DNA of 32,221 bases from an uncultured Alphaproteobacteria bacterium (lineage in GTDB: Bacteria > Pseudomonadota > Alphaproteobacteria > UBA7879 > UBA5542), in contig CAIWGV010000025.1 in NCBI GenBank assembly GCA_903912365.1, positions 1 through 32,221 on the forward strand, given 5' to 3'. Both the position numbers and the translations under genes were made by a program. Shown one piece after another: positions 17,562-26,580 of this stretch (position 1 is its first letter; each line of letters begins with the position of its first letter). The notes beneath the pieces are model-generated. The model was not told the DNA's origin. It saw only the letters and a list, made by a program, of their open reading frames with translations, and made no database searches.

Positions 17562-18708
17562 CACGTTTGGGGTCTATGTTCATTGGCCCTTTTGTATATC
17601 CAAATGCCCCTATTGTGATTTTAATAGCCACGTGCGGGAATCCATCGAGGAAGAGCGGTGGCAAAAAGCTCTTCTTCAAGACTTAAGATCTTTCAAGAAT
17701 TCCATCACAGACAAAAAAGTCACCAGCATTTTCTTTGGGGGGGGGACACCCTCTCTGATGGCACCCCGAACTGTGGAAAAAATCATCCAAGAAGTAGATT
17801 CTTTGTGGGGCGTGGATCCGGGGGTAGAAATTACCCTAGAGGCTAACCCCAATTCGGCTGAAGCCACTAAGTTTAAAGATTTGGCAATGGCTGGCATTAA
17901 CCGGGTCTCTCTCGGGATCCAAGCCCTTAATCAAAAAGACCTGGCCTTCTTAGGTCGCAAACATTCTCTTTCAGAGTCCTATCAGGCTCTAGATTGGGCC
18001 TCTCAATATTTTGATCGATTCTCCTTTGATCTGATTTATGCCCGTCCCACTCAAACCTTGTCCGAATGGGAAAAAGAATTGGAGGATGCTCTTAAGTTGG
18101 CAAAAGGCCATCTGTCTCTCTATCAATTGACCATTGAAGAGGGGACACCCTTTTATCTGAGCTACCATCGGGGAGACTTTAAGATGCCTTCGGAGGAAGA
18201 GAGTGCTTTGTTTTATGAGTATACCAACGAAAAAATGGCCCATCATAATTTTGAAGCCTATGAGATTTCCAACTATGCGATGTTAGGTCAAGAGTCCCGT
18301 CATAATCTTACCTACTGGCGGTACGAGGATTATATTGGCGTGGGTCCGGGGGCTCACAGCCGGGTCCCTTTGAGTGGGGCCAAGTGTGCAGTGCGCCGCC
18401 ATCGATCTCCAGAGCTGTGGATGAAACAGGTCGAAGAAACGAGCAATGGAACTCATGAGGTAAAAGCACTCTCTGATAAGGATAAAATGGTGGAATTCCT
18501 CATGATGGGATTGCGTCTGAGGGAAGGTATTTCTCGGGGGGCGTTTGTGTCTGAAATTGGACGGGACATACGGGAGGTTGTGGATCCCAAAAAACTGGAT
18601 GCCCTTATACAAGAAGGTCTTTTTTATTTGGAAGACAAAAGGTTTGGCCTCACAGACGTGGGACGCCAAAAATTGAATTCCGTGTTGGGGTTTATGACAT
18701 CCCTCTAA
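17551..18708 (+). CDS. hemW: Radical SAM heme chaperone HemW
   Basis: Heme-binding radical SAM protein thought to insert heme into respiratory enzymes; it was long annotated as oxygen-independent coproporphyrinogen oxidase. The cluster motif is CISKCPYC (C15, C19, C22), followed by GGGTPS, and the HemW-specific HNLTYW segment is present, which separates it from true HemN. The frame is open from a TTG at 17536, but the TTG at 17551 is preferred: it follows GGGGA at good spacing and gives [15 protein letters not shown], the normal N-terminus. The length is then 385 residues. It overlaps the rdgB end by 11 bp. A weak hairpin with a T-run lies after the stop. Confidence 0.93.
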   Translation: MSNNTFGVYVHWPFCISKCPYCDFNSHVRESIEEERWQKALLQDLRSFKNSITDKKVTSIFFGGGTPSLMAPRTVEKIIQEVDSLWGVDPGVEITLEANPNSAEATKFKDLAMAGINRVSLGIQALNQKDLAFLGRKHSLSESYQALDWASQYFDRFSFDLIYARPTQTLSEWEKELEDALKLAKGHLSLYQLTIEEGTPFYLSYHRGDFKMPSEEESALFYEYTNEKMAHHNFEAYEISNYAMLGQESRHNLTYWRYEDYIGVGPGAHSRVPLSGAKCAVRRHRSPELWMKQVEETSNGTHEVKALSDKDKMVEFLMMGLRLREGISRGAFVSEIGRDIREVVDPKKLDALIQEGLFYLEDKRFGLTDVGRQKLNSVLGFMTSL

Positions 18709-18761
18709 AGGTTAAGGGAGTTGACTTAAAAAAGTTTGGGCTGGAACAATGATGGGGCTGA

Positions 18762-18779
18762 GAACTCGTTCTTTTTTTA
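18762..18779 (+). terminator. Weak terminator-like hairpin after hemW
   Basis: A short self-complementary stretch AGAACTCGTTCT followed by seven T lies between the convergent hemW and tyrS stops. The stem is only 4-5 bp with a very small loop, so termination would be weak at best. Confidence 0.3.
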
Positions 18780-20003
18780 ATCTTTTATGGCCTGAATTAG
18801 CACATGTTTTTTCTTGCCACTGGAGAGACGGAGAGAGTATTCTTTATCCAATATATTTTTTGGAACACAGAAATTTTCGTCCATAATTTTTTCTCCATTG
18901 AGGAGACATCCTCCCCCCCGAATCAGTCGTCGAGCATCCCCATTGGAGGAACAAAGTCCGGACCGCACCAGAAGGGAAATGACAGACATCCCTTCTCCCT
19001 CAAACTCTTGGCTAGGAATCTCTGTAACCGGAAGACCTGCATTTGAAATCCCCGTCACACTCTCGTGAATTCCTTCCAGCACGCCTGCACCATGAGCTAA
19101 TTTTGTGGCTTCATCGGCCAGTAAGATTTTTAATTTGTTGATATCTTCATTCTTGCGTAATTCGATTTCTGCAACGGGTAAATCCGTATAAATTTTCATA
19201 AATTTCAAAACATCGGCATCTTCCACATTGCGCCAGAATTGCCAGTAGTTAAAAGGAGAGAGATCTTCTGCGTTGAGCCACACAGCCCCACTGACAGTCT
19301 TCCCCATTTTGGCACCGCTCGCGGTTGTAAGGAGGGGCGATGTAAGACCCAAGACTTCTTTCTGTGCGACACGCCGGGTGAGCTCTATGCCATTCACAAT
19401 GTTTCCCCATTGGTCAGATCCACCACATTGAAGCATGCATCCGTATCGCCGATGGAGCTCTAAAAAGTCATAGGCCTGGAGGATCATATAGTTGAGCTCA
19501 ATGAAACTAAAGGACTGATCCCGCTCTAGCCGCGCCTTCACACTGTCGAAAGTGAGCATGCGGTTCACGGAAAAATGACGGCCATAGTCCCGCAGAAAGT
19601 CCATGTAATTTAAGTTGTTTAACCACTCCTCATTATTAAGCATGAGAGCCTTATCAAAATGGAGGTACTTGGAAAATACCCCTTTGATGGTATTGATATT
19701 TCGGGCAATCACTGTTTCATCCAACAGAGGGCGCAACGTATCCTTGAAGGTAGGGTCGCCAATTTTAGTGGTGCCACCACCCAAGATGACTATGGGTTTG
19801 TGGCCGTGTCGTTGAGCGATCCGTAAGATCATAATGCCCATGAGATTACCTACGTGAAGGCTTGGGGCCGTCGCATCAAATCCAATGTAAACAGGGATGG
19901 ATGTTGTGGTTGTGAGCTGGTCCAGTGCCTCAATATTGGTGCATTGATGGATGAGGCCTCGGTCCTGGAGATCTTTTAAAAATGGGGACGATAAAGACGA
20001 CAT
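18777..20003 (-). CDS. tyrS: Tyrosyl-tRNA synthetase
   Basis: Charges tRNA-Tyr. The 408-residue protein is a complete TyrRS: the HIGH-like motif is HVGN (50-53) after FDATAPSL, the tyrosine pocket has GGSDQWGN (194-201), the KMSKS-like loop is KMGKT (232-236), and an S4 RNA-binding domain fills about 345-405 (SSNGDARRLIRGGGCLLNG). ATG at 20003 is supported by AAAGGAAAG upstream. It lies 51 bp after the outer-membrane protein gene on the same strand and may be read from it or from a promoter within that gap; no clear promoter was seen. Confidence 0.97.
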   Translation of the reverse strand: MSSLSSPFLKDLQDRGLIHQCTNIEALDQLTTTTSIPVYIGFDATAPSLHVGNLMGIMILRIAQRHGHKPIVILGGGTTKIGDPTFKDTLRPLLDETVIARNINTIKGVFSKYLHFDKALMLNNEEWLNNLNYMDFLRDYGRHFSVNRMLTFDSVKARLERDQSFSFIELNYMILQAYDFLELHRRYGCMLQCGGSDQWGNIVNGIELTRRVAQKEVLGLTSPLLTTASGAKMGKTVSGAVWLNAEDLSPFNYWQFWRNVEDADVLKFMKIYTDLPVAEIELRKNEDINKLKILLADEATKLAHGAGVLEGIHESVTGISNAGLPVTEIPSQEFEGEGMSVISLLVRSGLCSSNGDARRLIRGGGCLLNGEKIMDENFCVPKNILDKEYSLRLSSGKKKHVLIQAIKD

Positions 20004-20054
20004 AAACTTTCCTTTAAATTACTCTCCAAGTTTTATAGGAAAAGCGGTGGAATA

Positions 20055-22622
20055 TCAAGGATCGAGCGTATAGGCTACACCGAGCTTGAATTCATTGTTG
20101 AGTAGAGTGACTTTCTCAACCGCACTTGGGACTTGTTTATCCTTAAGTTGGATCCGAGACATGTAGTCCACTACATAATCTGCGCGCAAGCTGACTTGTT
20201 TCGAAAGGAATGTTTCAAGCCCTCCGCCCATGCGAACACCGATGACGTTTTGCTTTACCTTAGAGCCCGTGGTGAAGGTACGATTTGCCCCGTTTATTTG
20301 GCCTGAATGAGAGAAGTCACCGCCCATGACACCAAAGCGACCATAAGCGATGGTACCATGATTAAAGATATACCCGGGGCGTGCGGTGATGGCCCAGATC
20401 CAGTTTAGTTTATCCGTATAGGACTGTGTCATGGTTCCATTGGTGTAGAGGCTTTCCGTGTAGTGTGCTTGAGTTCTAGAAACCTCAGCTTCCGAAGCCA
20501 TATAGAACCGGCCCATATTGGTACTATATCCCGCAAACGCACCCCACACGGGCTCTGCATCAAGACTTTGGCCTTTGTAGCGAGTGGTGTGGCCCCCTGA
20601 GAGTCCCTGAACGGACCGAGTATTTAAAATGCTGGAAGCTCCCAAAGCTCCTCCGAAGTAGAGTCCCGTTCCAACGCTTTCTTCAAAAAAGTCCCCGGCC
20701 GCTGGTCCTGACATGGGAGAGAATTTATACCCAAGCCCCAAGTCTAACTGATTCAAAATCATCCGATCTTTTTTGAAATTGGGGCCATTGAGGTAGTGTG
20801 TTGTTTGATAAGTTGTTTGAGAGGCTCCCAGACGCACTGTTAAGGTATCATTTAGAGCAGACTCCATGCCCAATCCTAAAATGAACCCTGTCTGATTATT
20901 TCTTTTATATTGCCCTGGAAAAATAGGATTATCCGTGGCAGAGGGGGAGGCGTTATAGGAGAAAGCTGTGCTTGCGATTCCCAAACGACCATACAAAAGA
21001 CTTGTGGGGGAGGCATAAATCCCCACACGACCCGTCACATTCCAGGATCTCCTGACCTGGGAGTTGCTATTGGTGGTATTGATATTGTTGGTATAGGATT
21101 CTTTTTCATCCACCCCATAGAGCCCAACACCAAGCTCTCCTCCCGTATAGAGCCTATTCATGGCAACGCCGTATCCTGCAAAAACGTGAGCGCCTCCTCC
21201 AAAATGTCCTCCAGAAACTTGGGTTGAATTGGTACCAGATTTGGTATGGGAAGAATTTTCTCCAGAGACCACATCTCCTTGAATGCCCATATAGAATCCA
21301 TCGCCAATGTTCATATAGGGGCTAATTCCACCTTGATAGACAACGCGGGAGACCTCTGCGTGCTCCCTGTCACGGGCTGCGTAAGAAAGCTTAGCTACGG
21401 AAGCTTCAATCAACCAGTCAGGGGTTTTTTCCTCATTTTCATTGAGGTACATGATGAATCGATATTCCCCTTGTCCCGAGAATGTATTTTTTCCGATAAT
21501 ATGGGTTCCTTTTTCAACGTTTAGGATAAGATCTGTAAATCGAGGGTCTTCCTGATTAAGTTGGAAATTTTTAATAAGACCACCTTTATCCTCTGGGACC
21601 TTTACTTCTGTCCAATTTATTTTGGGCAAATGGAGTATGATCTGATTTGTGTGGGAGTTCTCTGTTACTTTTACATCCACTCTTTTACGGCTGACCAGGC
21701 GGATGATGGTGTCATCTCTTTGAGAAATAATATCAAAACGTTGGATCAATTCTTTGTTTGGAAAAATGGCTGTTTCAAAAGGGATTGGGACCTTCTTTTT
21801 GGGTTTGAGATCAAACCCTTCATCCGCATCGACTTTTAAGGGGCATTTCTTTTGTTGCAGCAAAACTTTATCGGGCGTAAAGGGGTTAACCCCAAAATCA
21901 ATGACCAACTTTGGAGAGGTTGTCTTAGTGTCAATTAAGGCTGTTTTTAAAATTCTAGCGCCCGGAACCACCATAATTTCCATGCCCGTTTGATTCTCTT
22001 TTTCCGTTAAGTTATATCCTTTATAGAGGACGTCAGAGGAGGGGGTTGCGGATCGATGAACATTCTTTGCGATAAGCCAGTCCGTTTTTTCCAAAGGGGT
22101 TACAAATATTTTTGTGCCATCGTGATTTTCTGTGACGGAAAAATTACCAGATCGATTCAATTCCAAAACGATCCGGGTCATCCCCTCTTTTTGACCGATG
22201 TGAAACTTTTTAACTTTCAGAACATTTGTGTCCAGCTTATCCATGTTGCTGAAAGAAATCCCAAAAATCCCATTGGGAGCCGTTCCCGACTGATCAATTA
22301 AAAGCCGCGGATTTATCTTAATCATGAGCTCCCCAGACCCATCTTGATAGGGGACGAACTTATATCCCCGAATTCCAGACGGATTTCCGGTTGTATTTGA
22401 GGGAGCGACTTCCCACTCTGTGTCGGGGGGGAAATCTATAAGGACTGTTTCATCATCAGGGCGCTCTAGCTTTAAATCATAAGGTTCACTTAGCTGCACC
22501 ATCACCATGGGAGTTTTGGATGTATTTTCAATGGAAATGCCCTTTACTACAAGTGCCCAAGTAGTATTAAAAAGAGTACATGTTAATAAAAAAAGGAAAA
22601 ATACCCCTCTTAAAGCCCCCAC
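20055..22622 (-). CDS. Outer-membrane protein with repeated AMIN-like units and two tandem beta-barrels
   Basis: An 855-residue protein that I cannot assign to a named family. A signal peptide (cleavage after TTWA, residue 23) is followed by about 370 residues of repeating beta-strand units with an AMIN-like pattern (around 24-66, 135-180, 195-245, 291-335 and 347-393: a short GI/KI strand, an amphipathic strand, then an LVIDF-like strand). AMIN domains in PilQ and AmiC bind peptidoglycan. Residues about 434-634 form an OmpA/Opa-like barrel of alternating strands ending LGLGYKF. Residues about 650-855 form a second barrel of the same style (GTGLYFGGALGAS ... NEFKLGVAYTL). A single chain with two eight-strand-type barrels is unusual. 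The start is GTG at 22622, with AGGGGA upstream. It follows an ABC exporter gene and precedes tyrS. Function is unknown; a peptidoglycan-anchored surface or porin-like role is a guess. Confidence 0.75.
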   Translation of the reverse strand: MGALRGVFFLFLLTCTLFNTTWALVVKGISIENTSKTPMVMVQLSEPYDLKLERPDDETVLIDFPPDTEWEVAPSNTTGNPSGIRGYKFVPYQDGSGELMIKINPRLLIDQSGTAPNGIFGISFSNMDKLDTNVLKVKKFHIGQKEGMTRIVLELNRSGNFSVTENHDGTKIFVTPLEKTDWLIAKNVHRSATPSSDVLYKGYNLTEKENQTGMEIMVVPGARILKTALIDTKTTSPKLVIDFGVNPFTPDKVLLQQKKCPLKVDADEGFDLKPKKKVPIPFETAIFPNKELIQRFDIISQRDDTIIRLVSRKRVDVKVTENSHTNQIILHLPKINWTEVKVPEDKGGLIKNFQLNQEDPRFTDLILNVEKGTHIIGKNTFSGQGEYRFIMYLNENEEKTPDWLIEASVAKLSYAARDREHAEVSRVVYQGGISPYMNIGDGFYMGIQGDVVSGENSSHTKSGTNSTQVSGGHFGGGAHVFAGYGVAMNRLYTGGELGVGLYGVDEKESYTNNINTTNSNSQVRRSWNVTGRVGIYASPTSLLYGRLGIASTAFSYNASPSATDNPIFPGQYKRNNQTGFILGLGMESALNDTLTVRLGASQTTYQTTHYLNGPNFKKDRMILNQLDLGLGYKFSPMSGPAAGDFFEESVGTGLYFGGALGASSILNTRSVQGLSGGHTTRYKGQSLDAEPVWGAFAGYSTNMGRFYMASEAEVSRTQAHYTESLYTNGTMTQSYTDKLNWIWAITARPGYIFNHGTIAYGRFGVMGGDFSHSGQINGANRTFTTGSKVKQNVIGVRMGGGLETFLSKQVSLRADYVVDYMSRIQLKDKQVPSAVEKVTLLNNEFKLGVAYTLDP

Positions 22623-22644
22623 CGTTCCCCTACTTTTTTTATAG

Positions 22645-22691
22645 ATTATGCTTACTTTTAGATTATCTTAAAATAACGTGTATCGCTACAA
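22645..22691 (-). promoter_or_regulatory. Possible promoter region of the twin-barrel protein gene
   Basis: In the AT-rich 105-bp gap upstream of the GTG start there are two overlapping candidates on the minus strand: TTGTAG (22686-22691) with GATAAT (22662-22667) at 18 bp, and TTTTAA (22668-22673) with CATAAT (22645-22650) at 17 bp. Either would allow expression apart from the upstream ABC exporter. Confidence 0.35.
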
Positions 22692-22727
22692 AAAATTGGA
22701 GATCGGGAGAAGGTGAATTTTAAAACT

Positions 22728-24515
22728 TTACTCGTCCTGTGGATCACGGTCAGGTAGGAATCCTCCCACCTGGGCATTCCAAAGAGTTTTGTACATGCCT
22801 TTTTTGGAAAGGAGCTCTTTGTGGGTACCGTCTTCCACAATCTTTCCCTGATCGAACACAAGAATGCGGTCCATGTGAAGAAGCGTAGAAAGTCGATGAG
22901 CAATCACCAGGGTTGTTTTGTCTCTCATGAGTTCCAAAAGACTATCTTGGATATGATTTTCTGTGACTGAATCCAGCTGACTTGTAGCTTCATCCAAAAT
23001 AAGAATGGGAGAATTTTTTAGAATAGCTCGTGCAATGGAAATCCGTTGACGCTGTCCCCCAGAAAGCTTAATGCCGCGCTCTCCCACCATGATATTGTAG
23101 CCCTCTGGAAGGGCATCAATGAACCCATGGGCATACGCCCGTTTGGCAGCCTCTATTATAGCCTCATCGGAGGCATCCGTGCGACCATAAGCAATGTTTT
23201 CCCGAAGTGTCCTATGAAACAGAGAGGGTTCTTGGCTGATCATGGCAATGGCATCACGGAGAGATTCAAGCGTCACGTCTTTGATGTTTTGTTTGTCGAT
23301 TAAAATTCGGCCAGAAGAAACTTCAAAGAGGCGTAAAATTAAGTTCACAAACGTGGTCTTGCCACTGCCTGAATATCCCACGAGCCCCACTTTTTGGCCA
23401 GGCTTTATGGTGACGGATTTCTTCTGAAAAATATCAGAAGATCCGGGATAGTGAAACTGAACATCTTGGAATACAATTTCCCCTTTCTTAACAACCAGAG
23501 GCGTGGCACCAGAAGTGTCTTGGATTTCAATGGGGGAGTAAATGACTCTGAGTCCTTGGGTAATGCTTCCGTAAAACTCTGAAGCCTCTCGACAGTCATG
23601 GGATAAATGCCAAAAATTGTTGGCAAGGGAAACGTTAATACCCAAGATGAGGGCAAAGTCCCCAGCTGTTATTGTTCCGGCTCCAAATCCTTGAATAAGA
23701 TACCATAAGCAGGCTCCCTCAAAAATAACAAAAGAAACTCCCTGGAAGGCATGAATTTTTGTAAAAAACCATTGGCGTGTTTGCTCCGCAGAATAATACT
23801 TTTGCCAAACGGTTTTTAATTTTTTTGCCTCAATGGATTTTCCATTAAAAAGTCGAACATTCATCATATTTCCAAGAATATCCACAATGTGGCCTATAAG
23901 AGTAGATTTGGACTCCGCCTCTGTATCTGCTAAAGCATTGGCCTTGCGCATTGAGAGCAAGACGCCTCCTACAAAAACAGCGATCCAAATGGCCAGCGCT
24001 ACAGAAAAATGTAAGTTGACCTGAGCCACTGTATAAAGGGCTGTAAGGAACGCAAGGGCATAGGGAATAAACTTGTCCCAGATCATAAAATGAAGACTCT
24101 TCACCCCCCCCATGACATCGCTGACTTTGTTGGCTAGATTTCCGGCGAATTGATTTTGATAGAGTGTATGGGAATGCTCCATCATGCGATTCATAAGAGT
24201 GAGCCCCACAATTCTTTTAAGGGCGGGTTTTAGATTCAAATAGACCCAGTCATAAAATCGAAAGAGAATGACAACAAAGAGGCTTAAGCTAACGTAAAAA
24301 ATAGCCGGTGTTTTGATCAGTTGGAGGGCAGCCTGCCGATCATTATCCATGATAATGTTGACCATGAGTTTTAATAGGTAGGGGGACAGGCATAGGTCGA
24401 TGGCCCATAGAATTGCCACAATGCCTTGGCAAATTACCCACCCTTTGAGAGGAGCAACGGCTTTCATCGTGAAAGCAAAAACGGACGGAGGTGTATTTTG
24501 GAACTTACTATTCAT
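22728..24515 (-). CDS. ABC exporter, fused permease and ATPase (second paralogue)
   Basis: A 595-residue half-transporter of the MsbA/ATM type. A GTG at 24539 is possible, but ATG at 24515 has TTAGG just upstream and is preferred. The membrane domain (about 15-320) has about six spans. The ATPase part has Walker A GYSGSGKT (380-387), Q-loop ISQE, signature LSGGQ (484-488), Walker B ILILDEATSQLD (D508, E509) and the H-loop H540. It is closely related to the exporter at 11629-13374; shared stretches include ENIAYG/ENIQYG, the VGERG-KLSGGQRQRI region and the IAHRLSTL-HMDRI tail. It lies between an exported coiled-coil protein and the twin-barrel outer-membrane protein on one strand, so export to the envelope is a fair guess. 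The substrate is unknown. Confidence 0.92.
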   Translation of the reverse strand: MNSKFQNTPPSVFAFTMKAVAPLKGWVICQGIVAILWAIDLCLSPYLLKLMVNIIMDNDRQAALQLIKTPAIFYVSLSLFVVILFRFYDWVYLNLKPALKRIVGLTLMNRMMEHSHTLYQNQFAGNLANKVSDVMGGVKSLHFMIWDKFIPYALAFLTALYTVAQVNLHFSVALAIWIAVFVGGVLLSMRKANALADTEAESKSTLIGHIVDILGNMMNVRLFNGKSIEAKKLKTVWQKYYSAEQTRQWFFTKIHAFQGVSFVIFEGACLWYLIQGFGAGTITAGDFALILGINVSLANNFWHLSHDCREASEFYGSITQGLRVIYSPIEIQDTSGATPLVVKKGEIVFQDVQFHYPGSSDIFQKKSVTIKPGQKVGLVGYSGSGKTTFVNLILRLFEVSSGRILIDKQNIKDVTLESLRDAIAMISQEPSLFHRTLRENIAYGRTDASDEAIIEAAKRAYAHGFIDALPEGYNIMVGERGIKLSGGQRQRISIARAILKNSPILILDEATSQLDSVTENHIQDSLLELMRDKTTLVIAHRLSTLLHMDRILVFDQGKIVEDGTHKELLSKKGMYKTLWNAQVGGFLPDRDPQDE

Positions 24516-24594
24516 ATGCCTAACCCTCTCATCATACACTTATTTTATGAAAAAAACTACGGGAGGGTTTCGACGTTAGGAAATAAAAGTACTC

Positions 24595-25020
24595 TCACTT
24601 CTTTTTTCCAAAGAGGCGTCCGAGTTCTTTTTTTAGTTTTTGTCCATCACCAGAATCTCTTATGTCTTGAGCCGCTTTCTCCACATCTTTTGACATGCGA
24701 CGTACTTCCCGCTCTATAGATTTACCGACGGGCTCTAATTGCTCTACAGTGCGATTTGCTTCTTGTCCCACAGCTTTTGCAGTAGCGGTAATATCATCAT
24801 TTATCCGCCTGACCTCTTTACAGATTTTCTTTAGGTTTCCTGGAATGGGATCGTTTTCCCATGGGGCGTAAGGGTATGGGTTGGGATGATAAACCCAAAA
24901 TCCTCTGCCAGAACTTGGCCCATCACAATAATATTCGGGACAATAATAAGCAGCTCCAAAGGTATTAAAACAACTAGCCACAAGGAGGCAAAACAGACTT
25001 GATCGATTAAGAAATTTCAT
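24595..25020 (-). CDS. Exported tyrosine/proline-rich, coiled-coil protein of unknown function
   Basis: No family recognised. The ATG at 25020 is chosen because GGAGAGG lies just upstream; an in-frame ATG 12 bp earlier is part of that site. The 141-residue product starts with a signal peptide (MKFLNRSSLFCLLVASC, cleavage near FGA). The first mature 40 residues are rich in tyrosine, proline and tryptophan with two cysteines (YYCPEYYC). The remaining 90 form a highly charged helical, coiled-coil-like stretch ending in a lysine-rich tail (LGRLFGKKK). It sits between dacB and the second ABC exporter on the same strand. A periplasmic scaffold or secreted protein is possible. Confidence 0.7.
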   Translation of the reverse strand: MKFLNRSSLFCLLVASCFNTFGAAYYCPEYYCDGPSSGRGFWVYHPNPYPYAPWENDPIPGNLKKICKEVRRINDDITATAKAVGQEANRTVEQLEPVGKSIEREVRRMSKDVEKAAQDIRDSGDGQKLKKELGRLFGKKK

Positions 25021-25113
25021 GGCCCTCTCCATTTTTATAGATCTGTTGGACTAACTACGCTTAATTTCGGTTTTCGTCAATAGCTCTTTAATTATTGGAA
25101 AATTATTAAGGCG

Positions 25114-26511
25114 CTATAAACTTTCTGACAAAATGCGAATGATTTTGTCCTGGAGTTTTGTATAGACAGAATTAGCCTCTGCAAAGGAATTCATCATGAT
25201 GGTAAAGAGAAAACGAGGGTGAAGATCTTTCTCAATAAGACCAACAATTGTTGAAATGTTGGTGAGTCCGCCCGTCTTTCCCTTAACCTTTATGCCGGGA
25301 GGGAGGTCTTTTAAGCGGGGCTCTAGGGATCCATCAACTCCTGCAACGGACAAAGAGTTCGCAAAAATGGATCCGAACTTCTCATCGTGAAGGCCTTTCC
25401 AGAAAAGTTCAGAAAGGACATGGGGAGAAATGAGATTCAACTTGGACCCCCCACTTCCGTCTTCCACAACTATTTTGGACAGATCCATTTTGAAATAATC
25501 TGCTAGGATATGCCGAATCATGAGGCCTGCCTTATCCCATTTGAGAATGGGAGGAGATTGGTGGGTCACAATCGTTAGGAATAGGGCCTGCATGATGGTG
25601 TTGTCGGACATCTTCATGCCTTCTGTAACAAGATCTTTAACAGGAGGAGACACGTGGGTGGCAATAGTTTTTTCTATTTCAGGAAAAGTTTTGATCTTTA
25701 TCGTTCCCTTCAAAGAAATACCTGCTTTTTTTAGGGCATGCCGAATGTTTCGAATGAGGTAAGTTTTTAGATTATGTTCTTTGACAGGAAGACAAATCTT
25801 CAAAGGATTTTCCTTGAAATTCACACACCCTCCTATGCGAACATGGTCTTCTTCTAAATTCAAATGGTGCCGTTCAATCTGTGTTTCAGGGGTGCACAGG
25901 GCTGTTTCTGAAGATCCTTTTATTTTGTAGATAACCTGGTCTTCTCTATAATTCAGATGAGCTGGAGCTCCTAAGGTTTTGGCAGGTACAAGATCAAAGC
26001 AGATGACATTTTTGTTGATATTGGCTGTAACAACGGGAGCTCCAAAAATAAACCGCATGATGTCGAGGGTATATCCTTTGGGAAAGGGAGGGAGTGTAAA
26101 AAAACTCTCATCTACGACGAGATCGCCTTGAATTGTGGAAACTCCCTTCCGCTTAAGTTCCTTAAAAAGATCTATAAGATCAGGAAGTTTAAAGACAGGG
26201 TCTCCGGAAAACCTTAGGTAAAGGTTAGGTCCTTTTTGAGAAAGAGTCGTTTCAAACCGATAATCAGGCCCTAAGTTAATGAGGGAAGCAAGGGCGATGA
26301 GCGTCTTATGAACGCTAGCAGGGACGAAGAGATGACGATCATTTTTTGTATAAATAATTTCTCCATCGGGAAAGGACCGTATTTGAATACCGACGGTTAA
26401 ATCAGGGTTAACCTCTTCAATAGCTTTTTCAATCTTATGCTTTGTAGATCCCCATGTATATCCAAGGCAGGGAGTTAGGACAAAAAGAACAAGAACTAGA
26501 AACTTTTTCAT
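25114..26511 (-). CDS. dacB: D-alanyl-D-alanine carboxypeptidase/endopeptidase, PBP4 type
   Basis: Periplasmic S13-family penicillin-binding protein that trims the terminal D-Ala and cuts cross-links in peptidoglycan. The 465-residue protein has a signal peptide (MKKFLVLVLFVLTPCLG), the nucleophile motif SVHK (S66, K69) in PASVHKTLIALASL, the second motif SDN (302-304), and KTG (412-414). The insert between motifs 1 and 2 (about 90-280) is the large extra domain typical of PBP4. All catalytic residues are present. The start is divergent from the cobalamin adenosyltransferase gene. The gene heads a minus-strand group with two envelope-related genes and an exporter. Confidence 0.93.
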   Translation of the reverse strand: MKKFLVLVLFVLTPCLGYTWGSTKHKIEKAIEEVNPDLTVGIQIRSFPDGEIIYTKNDRHLFVPASVHKTLIALASLINLGPDYRFETTLSQKGPNLYLRFSGDPVFKLPDLIDLFKELKRKGVSTIQGDLVVDESFFTLPPFPKGYTLDIMRFIFGAPVVTANINKNVICFDLVPAKTLGAPAHLNYREDQVIYKIKGSSETALCTPETQIERHHLNLEEDHVRIGGCVNFKENPLKICLPVKEHNLKTYLIRNIRHALKKAGISLKGTIKIKTFPEIEKTIATHVSPPVKDLVTEGMKMSDNTIMQALFLTIVTHQSPPILKWDKAGLMIRHILADYFKMDLSKIVVEDGSGGSKLNLISPHVLSELFWKGLHDEKFGSIFANSLSVAGVDGSLEPRLKDLPPGIKVKGKTGGLTNISTIVGLIEKDLHPRFLFTIMMNSFAEANSVYTKLQDKIIRILSESL

Positions 26512-26580
26512 GGTAGGGTATATATCTTATTTTGAAGATAAATTTGCAAGAAATAATTATACTGAGAGAAAGGATTAAAA
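26512..26580. promoter_or_regulatory. Divergent promoter region between dacB and the adenosyltransferase gene
   Basis: A 69-bp AT-rich gap. Toward dacB the best pair on the minus strand is TTGCAA and GATATA at 17 bp. Toward the plus strand, TTGAAG and TATACT are present but 20 bp apart, so that promoter is uncertain. AAAGGA precedes the plus-strand ATG. Confidence 0.35.

Noticed and set aside
18751-18885. Plus-strand 44-codon frame after hemW
   Set aside because: It runs antisense into the conserved S4 domain end of tyrS and has no ribosome-binding site.
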